64,000 bases of DNA, from contig JACQFZ010000048.1 of the NCBI GenBank assembly GCA_016199745.1, positions 62,001 through 126,000 of the forward strand. Direction: 5' to 3'. The DNA comes from Gammaproteobacteria bacterium. GTDB taxonomy: Bacteria; Pseudomonadota; Gammaproteobacteria; Acidiferrobacterales; Sulfurifustaceae. The stretch's first letter is position 1. Every line of letters begins with the position of its first letter. Below, one piece after another: positions 54,600 to 63,784 of the stretch. Made by a program: the position numbers and the translations under genes. Below the pieces are notes generated by a model, which was not told the origin of the DNA, did not search any database, and was given only the letters and a program-made list of their open reading frames with translations.

Positions 54600-55336
54600 A
54601 CGCCCTTGAGACTTATGTTTTCCGGTCGTGAGCAGAATTCTTTAATCGGAACTGGATCAGGCTTTACTTGGGTTAGCGACATTACTTCCGAGAGCGCCGA
54701 TTCAAGATTCCCCAGCACTTCGCTCTCTTCCTTGTCGAGCTGTACATCGCTATTGCTGCAATAGTCATCGGGAAGATGCTCTGGGCGCCCAGTCAAAATG
54801 GATTGAATCACGGCCTCAACAGTTTGCAACCCTTTGCCAACCGCTTGGATTCCAGCACCATAGCTAGCGATACCAAAGTTAGTAAACGCTCCTACAACCT
54901 TTCCCGTCTTGGGAAGACGCTTACTTCCAAAACGCCCTCCCATGCTAGCGTAACTTGTAAACTGTCCGCCAATAAGCCTACCAATAATATCTGCCTTTCG
55001 ATGCTTCAAGTTGTATTGGACGATAGCTGAGAGCAGGGGCATATCCTCGCCTTTCACACCATCCCGCACTTCGTCTCGCAGTGGTCGCGTGACCCGCCAT
55101 AAAACACTTGCGCGCGTGCTTGCATCGGACCGATAGCGGAATCCCCACATCCCCATTTGCATTTGCAGTTGAAAAATACCAATCCACCAAGTAATTGGCT
55201 GGTGATAGGCCCCCTTTATGAAACGGCGCCATGCTGCCTCGTTACCATGCGGAAACGTCACCGCAAAGTGATTTAGTTCGCCGGGGCCGGCCTTTTGCAA
55301 GTTGTAGATGAAGCTCTGAACATCGTCTTTTTCCAT
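54590..55336 (-). CDS. Unrecognised 248-aa protein downstream of hcp, candidate T6SS effector
   Basis: Not a family I recognise. The N-terminal 60 residues are soluble-looking and aromatic-rich (ITWWIGIFQLQMQMGMWGF). The centre (about residues 120-190) is a Gly-rich, alternately hydrophobic stretch (IIGRLIGGQFTSYASMGGRF; VVGAFTNFGIASYGAGIQAV) like glycine-zipper membrane-inserting segments. The last 50 residues are an acidic then Pro/Cys-containing tail (EESEVLGNLESALSEVMSL) that is duplicated twice downstream. No signal peptide. It lies 117 bases after hcp on the same strand, overlapping a two-TM gene. A cargo small enough to ride in the Hcp tube and to disturb membranes is my best reading. 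Confidence 0.65.
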   Translation of the reverse strand: MEKDDVQSFIYNLQKAGPGELNHFAVTFPHGNEAAWRRFIKGAYHQPITWWIGIFQLQMQMGMWGFRYRSDASTRASVLWRVTRPLRDEVRDGVKGEDMPLLSAIVQYNLKHRKADIIGRLIGGQFTSYASMGGRFGSKRLPKTGKVVGAFTNFGIASYGAGIQAVGKGLQTVEAVIQSILTGRPEHLPDDYCSNSDVQLDKEESEVLGNLESALSEVMSLTQVKPDPVPIKEFCSRPENISLKGVCR

Positions 55337-55453
55337 AAGACTGAGATTAAGTGATGGCGATAGTATCGAATCTCCTTTTCGTTGGCCTGGGGTTAAAGGC
55401 TGCCTTTACAAAAAACGGACATCCCCTAACCCCTATTGATTTGATCAGCCCAA

Positions 55454-55942
55454 CTAACGTTTCGTATTTGTGGCAGAGTCGAAACCGACCGGAATCGACG
55501 GTAAGGCCAAACCACTGTCGTCATAAGGCGTGTATTTAACTTCAACGTCGACGAAGCTGATGGTCAGTTTTTCCTTGGGCCGAGCCTTGTCTTTAGAGCC
55601 GGCAGATACGCTGTATTTACTAAGGAGCGCATTCTTCAACGTATATTCCATATAAACATCGGAACCTAAACCGCCGCCGGTTTTGGTGAGATGAATTTTC
55701 ACTGTCTTGCCGGTGCCGCAGCACGATTCGACAAACAGTTTCGGGGTGGCACTGTCCATGTGGCGGGTGATCTCGAGATCGCCGATATTGGCGTTTGAAG
55801 ATTCCCTGTCACCTTGGGTAGATGTCCCCGAGGTGACGCTTCTGCCAACACCCCAGTTTAACTCTTCGATATCCATCCAACCTTTATGACTGATGTCGGA
55901 CGATTCTCCCTTAATGCCTTCGTAGTTCATAAATATCGACAT
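55454..55942 (-). CDS. hcp: Hcp, T6SS inner-tube protein (TssD)
   Basis: A 162-residue Hcp-family protein. The opening MSIFMNYEGIKGESSDISHK is diagnostic, followed by the loop WGVGRSVTS, ITRHMDSATPKLF and LTISFVDVEVKYTPYD. Hcp hexamers stack into the tube expelled by the sheath and act as chaperones for small effectors. AGGAAGAGGGAAG precedes ATG 55942; the longer frame from 56026 is not family-like. It follows clpV by 113 bases. Confidence 0.93.
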   Translation of the reverse strand: MSIFMNYEGIKGESSDISHKGWMDIEELNWGVGRSVTSGTSTQGDRESSNANIGDLEITRHMDSATPKLFVESCCGTGKTVKIHLTKTGGGLGSDVYMEYTLKNALLSKYSVSAGSKDKARPKEKLTISFVDVEVKYTPYDDSGLALPSIPVGFDSATNTKR

Positions 55943-56055
55943 GTTTCTTCCCTCTTCCTTCGCTGTGCGACGTTTTTTTGAAAGACTACGGATATTCAGT
56001 ACCAGAAAGTACGTAAACATCCACAAATTTAAAGATACTCATAACTTCATTATCG

Positions 56056-58746
56056 CTAGCCCTGATGGGCCGCTTTCTCTACCTTCCTAGGCAATAGGCG
56101 TTTTACCGGCGCCGCTGAACAATCCACCGCGATATCGCCCTCTTGCGTTAGGCCGATCTTTACCTTGGCCACTGGCTTACCGGCGGCGAGGCGCGACAGA
56201 ATTTTTTCCGACAATGTCGGCAATAACGTATTGGTGAGCACGCTATGGATTTGCCGGGCACCGGTATCGGACTTGCGACATTGCGAGACGATATGCTCGA
56301 TGAACTCGTCGCTGTAATTCAATGTTGCCTGATAATTTTCCTCGACTCGTCGGCGAATGGCGTCGAGCTGCAGGCGGGCGATAGTGCCCAAGCAAGCGTC
56401 GTCCAGCGGATAGTACGGAACGATGTTGACGCGGCCGAGGAACGCTGGCTTGTACACTTGCCGCAATGCCGGACCGATGGCCTCGGTTAATCCTTCCAGC
56501 GACGGGCGCGTATCGATATCGGCGCACAATTGTTCGATCTGCTCGCTGGCGGTGTTGCTGGTCATGATGATGACGGTATTCTTGAAATCGATGTCGCGGC
56601 CTTCGCCGTCGCGCAACATGCCTTTATCGAATACTTGATAAAAAATGTCTTGCACGCCGGGATGCGCTTTCTCGATCTCGTCGAGCAGCAAAACGCAATA
56701 AGGCTTACGCCGTACTGCTTCGGTCAGGACACCACCTTCGCCATAACCGACATAGCCCGGCGGCGAACCCATCAGCAGCGAGACTTTGTGCTCTTCTTTG
56801 AACTCCGACATATTGATGATCGTCAGATTCCTTTCCGACCCGTAGAGCTGTTCGGCTAGCGCCAACGCCGTTTCGGTCTTACCGATACCGCTCGGGCCGA
56901 CGAGCATAAATACGCCCAGCGGTCGGCGCGGATCGGTCAACTTGGCACGCGCGGTATGCATGGTCTTGCCAATCAGCTCCAGCGCAGGCGCTTGGCCGAT
57001 GACCCGCTGTGACATGCGCGTGTGTAGCTGCAGCACATTATTGATTTCGTCGCTTTGCATGCGTCCAACCGGAATGCCGGTCCAGTCGGCGACGACTTCG
57101 GCCACCACTTGGGCATCGACGCATTCGTAAATCAACGGCACTTCGCCCTGCAATATCGTCAATTCTTTGCGCAGCGTCGCTAAACGTTGGCGCTGGATTG
57201 CAGGGTCGACGTTGGGTTGTGTCACGGTGGACGGATCGTTTGCGGTAGCCGATTCAGATTCCAATTGGCGGCGTAGTCCGGCGATTTCGTTGACCAGCTT
57301 CTGTGTCGCCTGCCAACTTTGGTCGAGCTGGTTCTTCTGGGTTTCGAGCGCCGTCTTTCTTTCCATGAGATCGGCGATGGTCGACTCATGGCTATAACCG
57401 GTTCGCTGCTCGCGTTCGAGCCGGATGCATTCGGCCTCGATGTCTCTAATTTGCTGTTCGCAACGTGCCAACGCCGGTGGCTTGGTCCGCAGACTCAAAT
57501 TGACGCGCGCACAGGCGGTATCGAGCAGGCTGACGCACTTGTCCGGGAGCTGGCGGCCGGCAATGTAACGGTGCGACAGTTTGACCGCGCCGATCACGGC
57601 TTGATCGAGTATGGTTACTTGATGGTGCTGCTCAAGCATGGCCGCCATGCTGCGCAGCATGATGATGGCCTTTTCTTCGGACGGCTCCTCGATTTTGACA
57701 ACCTGGAATCGCCGAGTGAGCGCCGCATCGGATTCGAAATACTTTTTATACTCCGCCCAGGTGGTGGCAGCGATAGTACGAAGCTCGCCGCGCGCCAGTG
57801 CCGGCTTCAGCAAGTTGGCAGCGTCACCAGCACCCGACTGATTGCCCGCGCCCACTAACGTATGCGCCTCGTCGATAAAAAGAATGATCGGCTGCACCGA
57901 GTTCTGCACTTCCTTGATGACGTTTTTGAGGCGGTTTTCGAATTCGCCTTTCACCCCGGCGCCGGCCTGCAACAAGCCCATGTCGAGCGTACGCAAGGCG
58001 ATATTGGCCAATGTCTCGGGTACATCACCCTCGGCGATGCGTCGCGCCAGGCCCTCCACTACCGCCGTCTTTCCGACACCGGCTTCGCCGGTGAGGATCG
58101 GGTTATTTTGACGGCGACGGCAAAGAATATCGATCATTTGCCGGATCTCGTCATCGCGGCCCAACACCGGATCGATCTTGCCGTTGCGCGCCGCTGCCGT
58201 GAGGTCGATCGTGTATTGATCGAGCGCCGGGGTTTTTGTCGGCGCCGTCGATGCGCCCTCGCCCGGCCCCGACGACGTGATTCGTCCTTCGAGCAATCCG
58301 GCGCACTGCGCACGCATATCTTCGCCGCGCAGTTTTTGCAGCGCCGGCGAGTAGCGGGTCACCCGCAAACGCAAGGCGTCGTTTTCCACTAGCGCTAATA
58401 GCAAATGAACCGGACGAATTTCGAGCGACTGGAACTGCGACGACGCCAGCATCCATCCTTCGAACAGCAACCTCGCCGTGTCCGGCGCGATTTTCGGGAA
58501 CCCGTCATGGCCGGTCTTCAGCTCCTCCAGCGCTTGCAGCACATCGCTGCAAGCGTGCTCCAGCGGAATGTCGAAATGGCTAAGGACCGAGTTCAGCTCC
58601 GGGTCCGGCTGATCCAGCGCTTGCCACAACCAATGCTCGATATCGACGGCATAGTGCGAGCGCGATGACGCGGTCGCCACGGCCTTCTCAAACAGGTCGC
58701 GGCAGTTGTGGGACAAATGTTTTATTAGCTGATCGAATTCCATCAT
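56056..58746 (-). CDS. clpV: ClpV (TssH), T6SS sheath-disassembly AAA+ ATPase
   Basis: An 896-residue ClpB-like ATPase. The N-terminal repeat domain (LIKHLSHNCRDLFEKAVATA) is the ClpV type that binds VipB/TssC. Walker A1 GEAGVGKTA and B1 ILFIDEAHTL, then a coiled middle domain, then Walker A2 GPSGIGKTE and B2 VLLLDEIEKAH. It recycles contracted sheaths. Start ATG 58746 or the adjacent ATG 58743. It lies 112 bases after tssG. Confidence 0.95.
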   Translation of the reverse strand: MMEFDQLIKHLSHNCRDLFEKAVATASSRSHYAVDIEHWLWQALDQPDPELNSVLSHFDIPLEHACSDVLQALEELKTGHDGFPKIAPDTARLLFEGWMLASSQFQSLEIRPVHLLLALVENDALRLRVTRYSPALQKLRGEDMRAQCAGLLEGRITSSGPGEGASTAPTKTPALDQYTIDLTAAARNGKIDPVLGRDDEIRQMIDILCRRRQNNPILTGEAGVGKTAVVEGLARRIAEGDVPETLANIALRTLDMGLLQAGAGVKGEFENRLKNVIKEVQNSVQPIILFIDEAHTLVGAGNQSGAGDAANLLKPALARGELRTIAATTWAEYKKYFESDAALTRRFQVVKIEEPSEEKAIIMLRSMAAMLEQHHQVTILDQAVIGAVKLSHRYIAGRQLPDKCVSLLDTACARVNLSLRTKPPALARCEQQIRDIEAECIRLEREQRTGYSHESTIADLMERKTALETQKNQLDQSWQATQKLVNEIAGLRRQLESESATANDPSTVTQPNVDPAIQRQRLATLRKELTILQGEVPLIYECVDAQVVAEVVADWTGIPVGRMQSDEINNVLQLHTRMSQRVIGQAPALELIGKTMHTARAKLTDPRRPLGVFMLVGPSGIGKTETALALAEQLYGSERNLTIINMSEFKEEHKVSLLMGSPPGYVGYGEGGVLTEAVRRKPYCVLLLDEIEKAHPGVQDIFYQVFDKGMLRDGEGRDIDFKNTVIIMTSNTASEQIEQLCADIDTRPSLEGLTEAIGPALRQVYKPAFLGRVNIVPYYPLDDACLGTIARLQLDAIRRRVEENYQATLNYSDEFIEHIVSQCRKSDTGARQIHSVLTNTLLPTLSEKILSRLAAGKPVAKVKIGLTQEGDIAVDCSAAPVKRLLPRKVEKAAHQG

Positions 58747-58858
58747 GCACCCTGAAGCTGACTCAAATTGACCTTGCTTAGTGATCTAATTAACGGCAAT
58801 ACAAAGATCACGTGTGAAATAACATATCGAAACAAAATCGCAGTTTCGAATTCAATGA

Positions 58859-59914
58859 TCATCCCCGCGCAAACTGGCGCAGATAAACCTTTCCGTAGCG
58901 AGTATTGCCCCGCATCGTTTGCAGCCAGGTATTAATACCGAGCTGCAGCTTCTTGCCCAACCGCTTGCGATTACGGCTGTTGTCGTCGACGCGGAACACC
59001 AACGCGACGTCGATATGAGCCGGCGTATAGGTACGAATCAGATGACTCAGCATTTCGAAGCCTTTCGTACCGGGAACCATCGTCAAGTGTTCGGCGTGCG
59101 TGATCGGTCCGATAACGATGTGGCAACGGCTTTGGATGTCCCACACTCGCCGGCCCGGCAAAACGCCGCTGCCAAGACGATTGTTGCGGCCGTTCATGCC
59201 GCTGCCGATGCACAACCGGTCGTCGTGATTAATCGGTAACCAGCGAGCTTGAAACGGTTCGACCTTTACACTGTGACGCAAGCAATCTCGCAACATAGAT
59301 TGCAACGCGGCGGCGGAACGCGTGTGACGCGTAAAATGGCCGCCGTAGTACAAACGCATCTCGCTGTGGAAGCGATGGTATTGTCCAGTCAGACTCTGCA
59401 GGGTTCGCGTGAACGGGTCCTGCTGATTCCGTGCGCGATGCGTTTCGAATTGGATGGGCAATCGATACTTGGTCCAACCGCGATAGAAAAGCGAAATCAA
59501 GCGATGGTTGAACAAGTCGAGAAAATCGGCGAGCGCGTAATCGTGCCGCCGCAAACGTTCTACCGTCAGGCGCGTATAGTGCTGCGGCAGAACGCCGGTG
59601 GCGCCGGTCAGTCCCATGAAATTCACGCCGACGTCGTAAGCCGCCGCCGCTGTCCCATCGCCGTCGGCCCGCGGGGTAACACTCTCGACGGCATGCGCGG
59701 CGAAACCGGTTTGGTTAGCGGCGCGAAAACGTACCGGCTCGGCGGCCGGCATGACGTCGCCACCCAAGGCCTGATGCCTCATATCGCCCGACGTACCATA
59801 AGCGTAGGACCGTTCCAGCAGCCGCACCAGGTGAAAGAAATCATCACGCTGTTGCGTCAGCGAAAGTTGTTCCTTAGCTAAAGCAACATTTGTTTTCCGC
59901 TTCTCGATGGCCAC
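58859..59914 (-). CDS. tssG: TssG, T6SS baseplate protein
   Basis: A 351-residue TssG/ImpH/VasB protein with FFHLVRLLERSY, NFMGLTGATGVLPQHYTRLT, DFLDLFNHRLISLFYRGWTK and the later VWDIQSRCHIVIGP. It forms the baseplate wedge with TssE, TssF and TssK. The start is GTG 59914, supported by GGAAG 9 bases upstream; it overlaps the end of tssF by 37 bases. Confidence 0.93.
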   Translation of the reverse strand: MAIEKRKTNVALAKEQLSLTQQRDDFFHLVRLLERSYAYGTSGDMRHQALGGDVMPAAEPVRFRAANQTGFAAHAVESVTPRADGDGTAAAAYDVGVNFMGLTGATGVLPQHYTRLTVERLRRHDYALADFLDLFNHRLISLFYRGWTKYRLPIQFETHRARNQQDPFTRTLQSLTGQYHRFHSEMRLYYGGHFTRHTRSAAALQSMLRDCLRHSVKVEPFQARWLPINHDDRLCIGSGMNGRNNRLGSGVLPGRRVWDIQSRCHIVIGPITHAEHLTMVPGTKGFEMLSHLIRTYTPAHIDVALVFRVDDNSRNRKRLGKKLQLGINTWLQTMRGNTRYGKVYLRQFARG

Positions 59915-61719
59915 GTGATCATACTTCCGGGGGCTTGTTTCGTTTTAACGCGTAACTGCACGAAACTATTTAAGGTGCAGTACTGCGCGAAGAACTCGCT
60001 CAGTATCGCTGTGAATAGGTACAGGCCGCTGCCGCTGTAGTAGTGCTCGTCGCATTCGAGTGTCAGGCGAACGCCTTGGCAAATCGCCGACCGACCGTCG
60101 ATCATCAGGCGTGCGGTTGTCAGCTCGGCCTGCAAGTCAGTAATGCCGTCGATGATCGCCTGGTTTTCCGGTATTCGCTTGAAATCGTAGAGCTTCAGTG
60201 TTTCCTTCAGCACCTCGAGTCCGTCCTGCGCTGTGAAGTGCTGCAGGCTGAGTTGCGTGACTAATTGCCAGCGGGTCGCGTCATCGAGGCGTGGCTGAAT
60301 AGTGGACGTCGGTGCCAAGAGACACTTGGTCCGCAGGCCAGCGCCGCCTTGCAGAAAATGCATTTTTGGCTCGTCGGGGCCAAACGGTAATTTGTCCGGC
60401 AAGTCGCGATTGGTACATAGCGCATCGCCACCGATCACCCATTGTGCGTCCGGCGCGGTCACTTTGAAGTCGTCGTCGACCAGCGATAAATAACTATCGG
60501 TGCCGTGACTGATACGTCCGCCATACCACTGACTGGTTTCGCGCCGCATGTGCCAGTACACAGGCTTATCGGTATTGCTGCCCTTCTGATGATGCGCGCC
60601 ATAAAACGGCTGCAACTCGACTTCCTTGCCGTCGATATTTCGCGCATAGATTCGTTTGAGCGTGTGCACGTCGGCGAAATACGCGTGCGTTCTGTTGACG
60701 CACAGCTTGGTTTCCACACCGATGTCTTTGGCGGTAATGCTTTCTAGACGCTCCTCGAATAAATTGACAATGGGCGTGCAACCCAACGCCAGTGTATTTT
60801 CGGAAATGCCTTGCACCAACTCGCTATGCGTCTGATCGAAATAAATGTAGAGATTGACGCTGTCGTTGTAGTGCCGCCAATACTCGCCGACGCCGTCCAA
60901 CTCGACGAACAGAAATTTTTCGGGAAAGCAGAAATACTCGACCAGCAGGCGATGCGCCGTCGACGTGCGCCCTTCGTACGGAATCATCGCCTCGCGCTCG
61001 TCCAAGCCGCACGGCTTAAGGGCGCTAGCGGGAAGGAAATGCGCTGCGGGATCTTTAGGATCGTTGGCAATAGCGACTGCCTTTGCATGTCGCAATAAAA
61101 ATTCGTAAAGCTTGAAGGTCAACTGTGGCTGACCGTTGATAAAAAAGCGCAAGCTTGGCGCGGTCAACTCGCTCAACACGGTTCCCGGAGCACTTTTCAG
61201 TGTGAGACACAACACCGCTTGATTGCTATTGCTGCCACGCGGGTTCAATGCAGCCGGCAGCGCGGGCGCCTTATACGGCTGACTGCGAAAGGAAGCGCTC
61301 TTAACGACGATGGGTAAGGCATTAACGTCGTAGCAAGTCCGGTAGTAACAGCGACCGGCAACCGCCGACGGCTCGGTCGATAACATGGTGCCTTGCGGAA
61401 CCATTCGCGACTGCGGTTGCGATGGCACCACACCGATCTGGGCGATACTCATCGATGGCACCGGCGCCTGATAATCGGGAAACAGCACTCCCATCAGCGC
61501 TTCGGTCAACTCAGGAAAACTATCGTCGATCGTGTGCCGAACGCGCGCCGTTAAAAAAGCAAACGACTCGATCAGGCGCGAGACATGCGGATCTTCGACG
61601 GCGTCCTTATCCAGCCGCAATCGACCCGCGATCTTGGGGTGACGCTCGGCAAATTCCGCCCCGAGCTTGCGGATATAAGCTAGCTCGCGGTTGTAATAAG
61701 AGAGTAAAAGATCATCCAC
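59878..61719 (-). CDS. tssF: TssF, T6SS baseplate protein
   Basis: A 613-residue TssF/ImpG/VasA protein. The opening LLLSYYNRELAYIRKLGAEF and AFLTARVRHTIDDSFPELTE, then LFPDYQAPVPSM, are diagnostic of the family. Two copies with one TssG make the baseplate wedge. It begins within the last bases of tssE (8-base overlap). Confidence 0.95.
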   Translation of the reverse strand: MDDLLLSYYNRELAYIRKLGAEFAERHPKIAGRLRLDKDAVEDPHVSRLIESFAFLTARVRHTIDDSFPELTEALMGVLFPDYQAPVPSMSIAQIGVVPSQPQSRMVPQGTMLSTEPSAVAGRCYYRTCYDVNALPIVVKSASFRSQPYKAPALPAALNPRGSNSNQAVLCLTLKSAPGTVLSELTAPSLRFFINGQPQLTFKLYEFLLRHAKAVAIANDPKDPAAHFLPASALKPCGLDEREAMIPYEGRTSTAHRLLVEYFCFPEKFLFVELDGVGEYWRHYNDSVNLYIYFDQTHSELVQGISENTLALGCTPIVNLFEERLESITAKDIGVETKLCVNRTHAYFADVHTLKRIYARNIDGKEVELQPFYGAHHQKGSNTDKPVYWHMRRETSQWYGGRISHGTDSYLSLVDDDFKVTAPDAQWVIGGDALCTNRDLPDKLPFGPDEPKMHFLQGGAGLRTKCLLAPTSTIQPRLDDATRWQLVTQLSLQHFTAQDGLEVLKETLKLYDFKRIPENQAIIDGITDLQAELTTARLMIDGRSAICQGVRLTLECDEHYYSGSGLYLFTAILSEFFAQYCTLNSFVQLRVKTKQAPGSMITWPSRSGKQMLL

Positions 61720-62209
61720 GGCGCAACTCCTGCAGCTTTAGAGCTCGATCCAATGCACGAATGCGTGAATCGAACAGCACCGGTACCGGATCCGGCTCCA
61801 CCATCAACAAGGCCGTAATTTTTAAATACAGCGTGCGCTCGTACTGTTCACCGACTTCGGCAATTTCCACGTGCACTCGCCGAAAGCGCGGCTCGTACAT
61901 CCGGATGGTGTTCTCGATCGTGAGCCGGAATTCTTCACGATACGTCGCCGAGCCGAACTGCACGCGACTGAAGTCCGGCAAACCGTAATTCACGACCGAC
62001 TGCTTTAATTCCGAGTAAGCGCCGAGCGCCTGCTGGCGATATAGCCGAGTGTTGAGCAGGTTTTCCAGGTCGCGGCGAATTTGTACTTTTATTTCCTTTA
62101 ATAAAATCGCCGCTGATTTGGGCGCCTCCAGCGCTTCCTGCGGGTCTTCATCGATGAGCCGATCGAGCAACGACGGCAAGATCGGCTGTTGGCTTCTGAC
62201 GCGCGCCAT
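61712..62209 (-). CDS. tssE: TssE, T6SS gp25-like baseplate protein
   Basis: A 165-residue lysozyme-like (phage gp25 family) protein with the N-terminal PSLLDRLIDEDP, LENLLNTRLYRQQALGAYSE and VNYGLPDFSRVQFGS signatures. It links the baseplate wedge to the sheath. Overlaps tssF and starts 3 bases after tagJ ends. Confidence 0.94.
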   Translation of the reverse strand: MARVRSQQPILPSLLDRLIDEDPQEALEAPKSAAILLKEIKVQIRRDLENLLNTRLYRQQALGAYSELKQSVVNYGLPDFSRVQFGSATYREEFRLTIENTIRMYEPRFRRVHVEIAEVGEQYERTLYLKITALLMVEPDPVPVLFDSRIRALDRALKLQELRRG

Positions 62210-62212
62210 GTT

Positions 62213-63022
62213 TTAGGCGCCGGCCACGGCTTCAACCGTTTGCTCGGCGTTGACGGTCTGAATATCGCCCAAGCTCAAGGCTTCGTCGCCGACCAGCCAC
62301 ATGCGCTGCCCGACTCCACGAACAATTCCGCCCTGCTCCACCCATTCTGTCTTGCGACCAACTCGCGTGTCGGCGTCAACCGCCGGCATGCTATACAGAG
62401 TCGGAATAAATACGTCGCCTTCGCTACCGCTGTGCAAAATCATCGTCGCTTTGCGCCATAACAAATCTAACGGGCGCTCCGGTTTGGCAATCTGCAACTC
62501 GCGAATTTGCTGCACATCGATCCAAAAATATTTGCCATTGCTGGCCAACACTTCAAGAATACCGGCGCTGGTATCGTCGAGGTCGCGCACATCGTCGGTC
62601 GGTATTCCATTGATCACCGGCTGCCAAGGCTTGCGCGAACCTTCCAACGCCACGGCCTTTTCGGCAGCGGCGGCAATATTGCCTTCGCGCAGTGACAATA
62701 AAATCGACAGTTGTTGCTGAATAGTCGGAGTAGGACTATCGACAACTTCCGGCGCTGCGCCTTTCTGATACACATCGTTACGCGCTTGCGCTGCCCGGAT
62801 GAGCTGTCGCCAAGTACCTGCGGTCAGCATTGCGCCAGGATTCAGCGATCCCAGCATGCTGACTTGTTTATCGGCACGTTCCAGGTCGTTGTTAAAACAA
62901 AGCAGCTCGGCCAAAAAAGCGCGTTTGGCCGAATCGCCTGGCTTGTTGCGCAGCTCCTCCGAAAGAACTGCGATAGCAGCGTCCAGGTCGCCTTGCTCAT
63001 AAAATGTTTTTGCAGTTGTCAT
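62213..63022 (-). CDS. tagJ: TagJ (ImpE family), T6SS accessory protein
   Basis: A 269-residue ImpE protein. The N-terminal tetratricopeptide-like region (FYEQGDLDAAIAVLSEELRN, RAFLAELLCFNNDLERADKQ) is followed by an SciE-type domain with NGKYFWIDVQQIRELQI and DLLWRKATMIL. TagJ binds the sheath protein TssB and tunes ClpV recycling in the H1-type systems, and the order tagJ-tssE-tssF-tssG-clpV here matches them. AT-rich leader to the next gene upstream. Confidence 0.92.
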   Translation of the reverse strand: MTTAKTFYEQGDLDAAIAVLSEELRNKPGDSAKRAFLAELLCFNNDLERADKQVSMLGSLNPGAMLTAGTWRQLIRAAQARNDVYQKGAAPEVVDSPTPTIQQQLSILLSLREGNIAAAAEKAVALEGSRKPWQPVINGIPTDDVRDLDDTSAGILEVLASNGKYFWIDVQQIRELQIAKPERPLDLLWRKATMILHSGSEGDVFIPTLYSMPAVDADTRVGRKTEWVEQGGIVRGVGQRMWLVGDEALSLGDIQTVNAEQTVEAVAGA

Positions 63023-63066
63023 CGTCGTATCCCGTAAAATTTGGCGAACCTGAATATCGATCAGAC

Positions 63067-63255
63067 TCAGTTTGCACAGCTAATAGACAGCTTGAGCCCA
63101 TCTTTATAAAGAATGGAGCTGTCAGGGTTTACAACGAACCCAAACTCTTCCTTTTCAACAGTTTCTACTTTTTGCTGCGCCATGCAGGGTTGCGCCACAA
63201 ACGAAGCCAAAAGAATAAGGACGGCTTTTATGCGCTTACCGCTTTGTTCCGCCAT
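63067..63255 (-). CDS. Small exported protein, unknown
   Basis: A 62-residue protein with a Sec signal (KRIKAVLILLASFVAQPCMA) and a short acidic mature part (VEKEEFGFVVNPDSSILYKD). It is not a known T6SS core component. It lies 44 bases ahead of tagJ in the same direction and may be a periplasmic immunity or accessory peptide, or a spurious frame. Confidence 0.45.
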   Translation of the reverse strand: MAEQSGKRIKAVLILLASFVAQPCMAQQKVETVEKEEFGFVVNPDSSILYKDGLKLSISCAN

Positions 63256-63378
63256 AGGTGGCGTTTCCGTACCACGTAAGCTTTGTTCCGTCGTAAATCA
63301 TGTCTTCCATCTGATCCTCCCATTTTTGTTTTTAATGTAATTGCGTTTAAAACTTGGAAACGCTCCATCTTTTGTAGG

Positions 63379-63780
63379 TTAAGGGTTGCCCAACGCACCA
63401 ACGATTTTCTCTCGAGTCAACTTCAACTTATCCGTAACCGGCTGAAGAACGTTTTCTTTAATATTTTTGTCGAGATACTGCAGCGCCTCGGGATAAGCAA
63501 GATATCGGTAGTCTTGCTCCTTCTCGGCGACAGTTGGGTATTGATGTTTAACATCGTCTAGCGTGCCGTTTCGATACACGACCACCTTGATGTCATACGT
63601 AGTCGGCCTCGAGTCACCGTGTGGCAACCATTGCCACCACTCCATTCCAAGCAGCTCGTAAGCCATCGCTTGCGGACCGAAGTCTTCATAATTCAGTACG
63701 ACCGTTTTTTGGTCGGCGCTCTGCCCTGCACCGACGCAGCCAGCCACCATCAAAACTACCGCAAGCAAGAAATTTTTCAT
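63379..63780 (-). CDS. Lipoprotein near the T6SS locus (candidate periplasmic immunity protein)
   Basis: A 133-residue lipoprotein with the lipobox MVAGC near residue 15. The mature part contains AYELLGMEWWQWLPHGDSRP, YDIKVVVYRNGTLDDVK and a helical end. I do not recognise the family. ATG 63780 is 4 bases after the upstream stop, so the two are probably coupled. Its location and export suggest protection against a periplasm-acting effector encoded upstream. Confidence 0.6.
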   Translation of the reverse strand: MKNFLLAVVLMVAGCVGAGQSADQKTVVLNYEDFGPQAMAYELLGMEWWQWLPHGDSRPTTYDIKVVVYRNGTLDDVKHQYPTVAEKEQDYRYLAYPEALQYLDKNIKENVLQPVTDKLKLTREKIVGALGNP

Positions 63781-63784
63781 GTTG

